A stretch of 64,000 nucleotides of DNA from Penelope pileata. Its lineage: Eukaryota; Chordata; Aves; Galliformes; Cracidae. Under the pieces are notes generated by a model. That model saw only the letters and a list, made by a program, of their open reading frames with translations. It did no database searches and had not been told where the DNA came from. Made by a program: the position numbers and the translations under genes. Positions within the stretch are counted from its first letter, which is position 1. The number at the start of each line of letters is the position of its first letter. The stretch lies in NCBI GenBank assembly GCA_013396635.1, contig WBMW01005465.1, forward strand, positions 937,307-1,001,306. The letters are read 5' to 3'. Shown piece by piece: positions 58,416 to 64,000 of the stretch.

Positions 58416-61400
58416 CTGCAGGGGCACAGAGAGAGGGTCTGGGTGCTCGGCTCCAGGAGGAGATGAGCAGGCACTGTCTATTGCAAGCAAAGCTGCGGGC
58501 CTGGATCTGGCCCCGCTCCCCAGCGCGAAGGGCCCCAGGCACAAGCTTGCAGCATGCAGTGCCACAACGTGAGCAGCTCTGCACTGGCAAAGGATGGGGT
58601 GAGCCAGGGTGGGCTGCACGCTGGGCACAGCCCCGGGCAGTGAGGCAGTGCCCCGGCCACCATGCGCCAGGGAGGGCACGAGCGGGTGGGAGTGCTCCCG
58701 GGGTGCCCGGGGGGCAGCACCCCTCCAGCATGGGGAATGCTCCTGTGCAGCTGGAAGAGGGCACTGCACGGGGAGGGCTCTGAATGCCATTTCTCAGCCC
58801 TCAGCCCCAGCTCAGGGTGGAGGCAGCCCAAGCAGAGCAGGACAGAAGGCACCGGGCTGGGGGGACCCAGGCTGCTCCCGAAGGTGCCCAGCGGCACAGG
58901 GCCAGCGGGAGTGCCCTGCTCGGGGCACCATGCAGCTGCAGGCACGGGCCGAGCAGCGCCGAGCGGTACCTGCACCTCCACTCAGCCTGCGGTCCTTCAG
59001 GTGGGCGACTGGCAGGGGAGCAGGAGGGCGGGGAGGGCAGAGAGAGAACGTCCTTTGTGTGCGCACACTGACCTGCACACCCATACAAACTGTGCACATC
59101 CCTGCACACATCCTGCTCGTGCATCTGCACACACACACGTGTACACGCACACAGACCCTGCCCATACACCCAGACACAGCTGCACACACGGGTGCCCAGC
59201 AGCACGCACCCACGCACCCCCACCACCCTGCACCCAGCCCGGCACTCACTGTAGCCCATGCCTTGCAGGAAGTACTTGAAGGCTTCGGTCAGCTTGCCAG
59301 GCTGCGGGGAGAGAGCAGGAGGAGCTGAGGCACAGCCACCACCTGTACCCCCAGTGTCACATCACCCCTGGCAGCTGGGGACGCACCAGTCTGTGCCCCA
59401 GGGCTCAGCGTGACCCTGCAAACGGAGGGCACTCACCTGCGTGACCTGGGGCAGCCCTCCAGAATCCGCCATCTGCAGAGAGAGTGGGGTCAGTTTAGGG
59501 GTGCCTTTCCCCCCACCCCGACCCCTGGTGCCTGCTGGCACGATGCTACCACCCCGCTCTGCCCACTGGAACCTGGGGCAGGGACATAGGGACACAGGGA
59601 CAGCCTGCAGTTCTGGGGGCAGTGGGGACACCCTGCCACCCCCTGCCACCCGCTCACCTTCAGGAAGGTGGTGTTGGTGGGATCCAGCTTGGAGTTACAC
59701 TCCACCTGTGGGCAAGAGGGATGGAATTACACCTGGGGTGCCCCGAGCCTGGCAGAAGTCACCCATGGGTGCCACCATTGGTCCCAGCACCACGAGTGGC
59801 ACATCCCTCCCTGCAGGGTGCTGGGAGAACCCTCACCCCAGCACCCTCATCCCTGCTGGGGGGCACTTTCCTGCTGCCAGGTGGGGGCTGGAGGGATGGG
59901 ACACCCCACCCTGGGTGGGGGCTGGAAACAGAGGGGGGTTTGCAGCCAAGCATGGTGTGAGCCACGTGCCCGCACATGGGCACCGTGCCTGGGCCACGCC
60001 ACAGCACCACGGGTACTCACCACCCCCTCCTCAGCAGGAGCGTTGTCTCCCACCACCAGCATCACGGGGCAGCTGGAAGAGAAAACAGGAGGGGCACGGT
60101 CAGCGCTGGGCTGGGCTGCATGACCCCGCACCGTGCTGGCACCACTCTCACCGCAGCGTCTTGGCGTTGGGCACAGTCCCGGGCCGGTTGATGTCCAGGT
60201 CCCTGCGGCTGGGGGAGAGGAGAGAGAGGCAGCATGAGCACTGCTTGCACAGAGCTGGGCAGTGCTCTCAGCCCTGGTGTCCCCGTGCACCTCGGGGCCA
60301 CCCGCTGCCCGGCGCTGCCCACCTGTTGTACATGTTGAGGAAGAGCTGGAGGTTGAACTGGTTCACCACGCTGCCGATCTGCTGCCGGTAGCTCTGCACC
60401 AGCTCCGTGTTGTTCACCAGCTCCTCCTGCAGCGGCAGGGGACAGGAGTCAGGGCTCAGAAATCAGGGTCAGCCATCCCGCTCTCCCAGCCGTGCCCATG
60501 CCTTGCCCACTGATGGAGCAGAGCAGCGGGGCCTTACCTGGCTGAAGAGGTGGGACAGGACCGTGTCCGGCAGCGTGCTGGTGAGGCCCGAGAGCTGCGG
60601 AGGGAGCACAGGGGGTTACCGTCCCCCCACGGCCGGCACCTGCCCAGCACCGCGGGGCAGCACGGGAGCTCCCAGAGCTCGAAGGGGTGCAGGGTCCTGC
60701 CCACCTTGGACGCTGCCCAGTCGATCCAGCCCTTGCCGTTGGGGTCGATGTTCATGAGGACCAGCCCTTCCACCAGGTCGGGGAAGATGAGCTGCACCAA
60801 GCAAGAGGGGTGATGCTCACTCAGCAGGAAGGGGCCGTGCACCCACCAGCAACACAGCCCTCTGCAGGCACCAGGGGCATCCCTGGGGCTGCGGGGCCAA
60901 CATGGCCCTGTCCTGGCACAGCCGCAGCAGCACAGGGTGCCCTTCCCCACCCTCCAGGAGCCCCAGGCTCACCGCAAACTTGGCCAGCACATAGGCTCCT
61001 GCCCCAACGCCGATCCCGATCACATATTTGAACCTGGAAAGCAGAGCGGTGCACATGGGGAAACGGTGGGGAATGAGTTCCCCAGGGGAACCCTCTGCCT
61101 TCAATGAGCCAACAAAAAGACACGAGAGGTGCTGGCCAGGCAGGGCAACTCCCCCAGCCCCAAGCCCTCCCGCAGCCCCCCACCAAAGCATCTCAGCACC
61201 CGCGGAGGAGAGGCCGACTCACCCGAAGTGCTGCACCACGCTGGGTAACATGGCCGCCAGCTGCTCCATGGACGGGTACTGGTACCTGCGGCACGGGGGG
61301 CACAGGGAGGGGGCTGCGGAGGCTGTGGGGATGTGCCACCCACCAACCACCACACTGCCTATCCCGGGCTATGACACAGCCCAGAGGGACCCGCGGATGA

Positions 61401-61806
61401 GTGCCGTGGCCATGACATCCCAGTGGGCAGGGAGGTGACATCCCGGTGGGCACCTACCCCTGAGGGAACTGCGAGGCCCCCGCCTGCTGTCCTGGTGCAT
61501 CCACGTGGCACACCACAAAGTGCTTCGTGATCTCCTGCATGTCCTCGTAGTTGAAGAAGGTGTTGAAGCAAAGCTTGTCTGTCAAGGGGCAGGCAGCGGT
61601 CAGGCACCCGATGCCCCGGCACGAGGGCCCGGTGGCAGGGGAACACACGGCCAGGTCACCGTGTGCCACCCTCTGCGTCCCCCCAGGGCCCAGCACTCAC
61701 GGTTGAGCCCCACGTCATGGTAGGTCAGGATGGCTGGGCGGTTCCCCTTGGGAGAGCCCCGGATGACCACGTGCAGCAGCCCGTAGGGCGTCTCGATGTC
61801 ATGTTC
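58261..61806 (-). CDS. NDRG4: NDRG4, N-myc downstream-regulated gene 4 (14 of its coding exons; first exon missing)
   Basis: Joined - strand exons: 61806-61701, 61578-61458, 61285-61223, 61033-60973, 60791-60705, 60594-60538, 60426-60323, 60208-60152, 60072-60021, 59705-59658, 59472-59437, 59301-59250, 59008-58970, 58415-58261. They sum to 1038 bases, 345 codons plus TGA, in one consistent frame. NDRG4 is a cytosolic protein with an alpha/beta-hydrolase fold lacking the catalytic triad, expressed in brain and heart and linked to vesicle trafficking and cell survival signalling. The Ser/Arg/Thr-rich tail MTRLARSRTASLTSASSVDG and the ending INHTMEVSC identify NDRG4 among the four paralogues. 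The first exon here starts in phase 0 at EHDIETPYGLL, so a short upstream exon with the start codon is missing; I did not find it before 64000. Convergent with TLR21. Confidence 0.94.
58970..59008 (-). CDS. NDRG4: NDRG4 cassette microexon (AHLKDRRLSGGA)
   Basis: 39 bases, acceptor cctgccag, donor gtaccg. Reads AHLKDRRLSGGA and keeps frame whether included or skipped (13 codons). In mammals the matching exon is alternatively spliced, so a bird isoform without it is likely. Confidence 0.88.
59070..59230. repeat. CA-rich low-complexity tract in an NDRG4 intron
   Basis: Interrupted CACA and GCACAC runs (for example ctgcacacacacacgtgtac) over about 160 bases, between the 39-base cassette exon and the preceding NDRG4 exon. 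Confidence 0.8.
59250..59301 (-). CDS. NDRG4: NDRG4 exon (PGKLTEAFKYFL...)
   Basis: 52 bases, acceptor ccccgcag, donor gtgagt. Reads PGKLTEAFKYFLQGMGY and ends one base into the next codon. Confidence 0.92.
59437..59472 (-). CDS. NDRG4: NDRG4 microexon (MADSGGLPQVTQ)
   Basis: 36 bases (12 codons), acceptor tctctgcag, donor gtgag. Reads MADSGGLPQVTQ. It is too short for most gene finders to call alone. Confidence 0.92.
59658..59705 (-). CDS. NDRG4: NDRG4 exon (VECNSKLDP...)
   Basis: 48 bases (16 codons), acceptor gcccacag, donor gtgagc. Reads VECNSKLDPTNTTFLK. Confidence 0.92.
60021..60072 (-). CDS. NDRG4: NDRG4 exon (CPVMLVVGD...)
   Basis: 52 bases, acceptor cttccag, donor gtgagt. Reads CPVMLVVGDNAPAEEGV, the strand and turn that would carry the acid residue of a working hydrolase. 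Confidence 0.93.
60152..60208 (-). CDS. NDRG4: NDRG4 exon (RRDLDINRP...)
   Basis: 57 bases, acceptor tcccccag, donor gtgaga. Reads RRDLDINRPGTVPNAKTL between split Ser and Arg codons. Confidence 0.93.
60323..60426 (-). CDS. NDRG4: NDRG4 exon (EELVNNTEL...)
   Basis: 104 bases, acceptor cgctgcag, donor gtgggc. Reads EELVNNTELVQSYRQQIGSV, then VNQFNLQLFLNMYN. Confidence 0.93.
60538..60594 (-). CDS. NDRG4: NDRG4 exon (LSGLTSTLP...)
   Basis: 57 bases (19 codons), acceptor ctccgcag, donor gtaagg. Reads LSGLTSTLPDTVLSHLFSQ. Confidence 0.93.
60705..60791 (-). CDS. NDRG4: NDRG4 exon (LIFPDLVEG...)
   Basis: 87 bases (29 codons), acceptor ttggtgcag, donor gtgggc. Reads LIFPDLVEGLVLMNIDPNG, then KGWIDWAASK. 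Confidence 0.93.
60973..61033 (-). CDS. NDRG4: NDRG4 exon (FKYVIGIGVGAG...)
   Basis: 61 bases, acceptor tttccag, donor gtgagc. Reads FKYVIGIGVGAGAYVLAKFA. The GVGAGA turn stands where true hydrolases have the nucleophile elbow; no catalytic Ser is present. Confidence 0.93.
61223..61285 (-). CDS. NDRG4: NDRG4 exon (YQYPSMEQL...)
   Basis: 63 bases, acceptor gccgcag, donor gtgagt. Reads YQYPSMEQLAAMLPSVVQHF. Flanking Gly codons are split across both junctions. Confidence 0.93.
61458..61578 (-). CDS. NDRG4: NDRG4 exon (KLCFNTFF...)
   Basis: 121 bases, acceptor cttgacag, donor gtaggt. Reads KLCFNTFFNYEDMQEITKHF, then VVCHVDAPGQQAGASQFPQ. Confidence 0.93.
61701..61806 (-). CDS. NDRG4: NDRG4 exon (EHDIETP...)
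   Basis: 106 bases, acceptor cccccag, donor gtgagt. Reads EHDIETPYGLLHVVIRG, then PKGNRPAILTYHDVGLN: the first conserved block of NDR proteins. It is the first exon common to NDRG4 isoforms. Confidence 0.93.
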
Positions 61807-64000
61807 CTGGGGGAGGAGTGGAGATGGGGTGCTGCCTGCCCTGCCCCACACACCCCCCTTCCCCAGCATCCCTCCCCAGGATTGTGAGCGTGTGTGGCAA
61901 CAGGCTTCTGCATGGCCAAAGTCCCAAAAATGCCCTCCCCGTGGTGACCACCTATGAGCAAGCAGCTGCAGGACAGCCCCACGTGGATGTCTTCACGGAG
62001 TCATGGCATGAGGCCCTGCAGCCCCGGGCAGGGATGCTGCACTGGGACAGCGAGGCCATCCCGCTGGCACCTGGCACGGGCTGTATCTGGGTGCCCCGCG
62101 GCAGGGAAGTGTTTGGCCCAGGAAGGCTCCAGGCAGCCCCGCGTCATGGCTGGCAGCAGAGGGCAGAGTATCACGTATAAACGCTGCCAGCCTCCATCAG
62201 TTCCCTCCAGGGCGGGGTTTTCCCAGGCTGGATGCAACTTGTGCATATTTCATAGCGACTTCTGCATATTTCATAGCATCCTCTGAACAGTCGGTCCCTC
62301 TGCACTCTCCTCGGCTCCCCATGGGATCCACGTGCCAGCCACACGTTTGCCTTCACCACGAGATGAGCAGATTTCACCCACGTGGATGGATGGGATCCTC
62401 GGACTATGAGCAAAGTCTGTCCAAACACAGCCCAGCCTCTCCTGGCAGGGAAACTGGGGCATGGGAGGCTGGGAAAGGTGCAGGCATGCCGCAGAAAGAG
62501 GGTGTGATAAATATAGGGCATCTGTGATGGCACAGCAGAGCTAAGATGGGACAGGGGGATCACAGGAGGGGATGGAGAGTTTGGGATGGGTTGGGATGGG
62601 ATGGGATGGGAGAACCTGGGGTGATCCAAGAGGGGATGCTCATGGATGGGGCAGGTGGAGCGCAGGAGGGGACAGGAGGTCCTGGAGGACCGAGAGAGTT
62701 CGGCAACAAGATGAAAGAACAGTGTGACCCAGCTGGCCTGGATTCACTGTGCAAATCCTGCACATCGCCGGGGAAATGCTGCATCCTGAGCCCAAAACGA
62801 CAGCTAACACAACCTCAGAACCCCTTGCTCTGAAATGGCCGTGCCCCACACAGGGCCCAGGAATGCCTCATGCCTGAGTTTCCCCGGGTGGGTAGTGACA
62901 CCTGCCAGGGAGATGGGGGCAGTGAAGGGCAGCTCCTTCCTGGCCCTCCTGATCCTCGCTGAGGAGGAGGAAGGAGCAGGCAGGACCCCGCTGCCAGGCA
63001 CCGTTTTGGGGCACAGATGACCTTCAGTCCCACTCAGGGCTTCCCCCAGGTGGGTGCAGCAGGGCTGCAGTCCCAGGCCCACAAGGTCGCAGTGCCCCAT
63101 CCTCACTCCTGGGCCCTGTGCATCCCACTGGGGACAAGGAGGGCTGGGCAGGGAGTGCTGGTGCGGTGCCCGACCAAAATGGCCCTCACAGCCCCGCAGA
63201 TGGGGCCGTGCGCCCGGAGTGGGCCCTGGTACCCACGTGGGCACGGCCATGCGCTGCCAAGGACTCTGAAGGACACGGGCGTTGGGCGGGAGGAGCAGCC
63301 CGAGGACGGATGCTCCTTGCTGTGGTGCCTCCCCCCGCCGTGAGTGGCCGTCCCCAGGGGCTTGCGGCGCCTGAGGGCAGCTCAAGGGCTCCCCGGGGGT
63401 GATGCTGAGCTGCCCAACGGCACCCTGAGCCCAGCCCTTGGTTCATGGTGGACATCCCTTCATCCCCACCACCCCCACAGGGACATCTCCACACCACGAC
63501 AGATGGGGAAACTGAGGCAGAGGACCGGCCTGGCCCAAGGTCACCGAGCAGGAGGTGTCCACGCTGCCCAATCCTGTGCACAGCACTCCCTCCTTCCTAC
63601 CAGCACAGCCACTGTGCTGCGACCCACCCCAAAATCACCACCCCGAGGCTGTGGCTCCTTCCCAGCGCCATGACCCCCACGCAGGGCACATCCCCACATC
63701 CCCATCCCCTCCCGCTGCGGCAGCGCAGCCCTGCCCATCACTGCAGGCACACCCGAGCTCGCCAGGGGAGAGGCTACAGCTGGAGGGGATGGAGCTGGGG
63801 AAAAGGGGCTGCAGCGAGGGGGGGCACAGCATGGCTGCAGCACCCGTAGGTGCCGGCAGAGCCCAGCCCCATGCACTGCAGCACTGCACCTGCCCTTTGC
63901 CATCACTGCAGAAGCCGGAGAACACGCGACCGTTTTTGCTCCAAAATGATCCCCCTGTCCCCTCTGCTCCCACCCCCCCCCCCCGGCGGCCGGGGGGGGG
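61807..64000 (-). other. NDRG4: NDRG4 5' intron sequence; first exon not found
   Basis: GC-rich sequence with no exon I can recognise, including no match to the short N-terminal exons expected for this gene. A (GGGAT)n stretch lies at 62576-62612. The window closes in a C-run followed by a G-run (63975-64000) that may be a contig edge. Confidence 0.55.
62576..62612. repeat. (GGGAT)n microsatellite
   Basis: About six GGGATGGGAT-type pentamers in a row, slightly imperfect. Confidence 0.85.

Noticed and set aside
57467..58474. 335-codon - strand frame overlapping the NDRG4 last exon and 3' UTR
   Set aside because: It is in a different frame from the NDRG4 coding exon and depends on GC bias; no domain was recognised.
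59441..60391. 316-codon + strand frame over NDRG4
   Set aside because: Antisense to well-supported NDRG4 exons and introns; it crosses splice sites and is low complexity.

Overview
The window is vertebrate nuclear DNA, almost certainly from a bird and probably a galliform such as chicken. The reasons are intron-split genes with GT-AG splice sites, several 3' tails of CR1-type retroposons, a TLR21 gene (kept in birds, fish and amphibians, absent from placental mammals), and an abrupt change from AT-rich to GC-rich, minisatellite-laden sequence of the kind found on avian microchromosomes. No bacterial, plasmid or CRISPR features are present.

Layout. (1) 1-1.24 kb, + strand: last coding exon and 3' UTR of what is most likely SLC7A6OS (Iwr1-like RNA polymerase II import factor). 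(2) 3.17-33.5 kb, - strand: the complete coding region of SLC7A6 (y+LAT2 amino-acid exchanger light chain). I joined nine coding exons into a 518-codon frame with consistent phases throughout. A non-coding first exon probably lies in the CpG island at 33.0-33.7 kb. The two genes are tail to tail, as in mammals. (3) 33.7-51.7 kb: no recognisable host gene. It holds CR1 pieces, an LTR-like block, a decayed retroviral integrase-envelope remnant at 48.0-49.3 kb, a 3 x 36 bp repeat and, from about 49.8 kb, GC-rich minisatellites. (4) 51.8-55.25 kb, + strand: TLR21, a CpG-DNA sensor with a 965-codon frame in one coding exon, probably preceded by a short non-coding exon. It is flanked on both sides by minisatellites. 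(5) 56.34-61.81 kb, - strand: NDRG4, with 14 coding exons (345 codons plus stop) and about 1.9 kb of 3' UTR, convergent with TLR21. Its first coding exon was not found and probably lies beyond 64 kb. (6) 61.8-64 kb: NDRG4 5' intron, GC-rich, nothing else recognised.

Most interesting points. The 10.8 kb SLC7A6 intron before the TM8 exon contains a second, diverged copy of that exon at 11232-11327. Its last 65 bases match the real exon mostly at first and second codon positions, it keeps a good donor, and with an inner acceptor it is phase-compatible, so it is either an undescribed mutually exclusive exon or a decaying one. SLC7A6 also has tandem donors 6 bases apart that would toggle two residues in TM4, and one GC-AG intron. 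The TLR21 upstream region has a perfect CRE-like inverted repeat next to a PU.1/IRF-like element.

The genes do not form a pathway. SLC7A6 and its 4F2hc partner move cationic and neutral amino acids, SLC7A6OS probably serves polymerase import, TLR21 is an endosomal innate sensor, and NDRG4 is a neuronal and cardiac alpha/beta-hydrolase-fold protein without hydrolase activity. All identities come from reading translated exons against remembered family features; no database search was possible.
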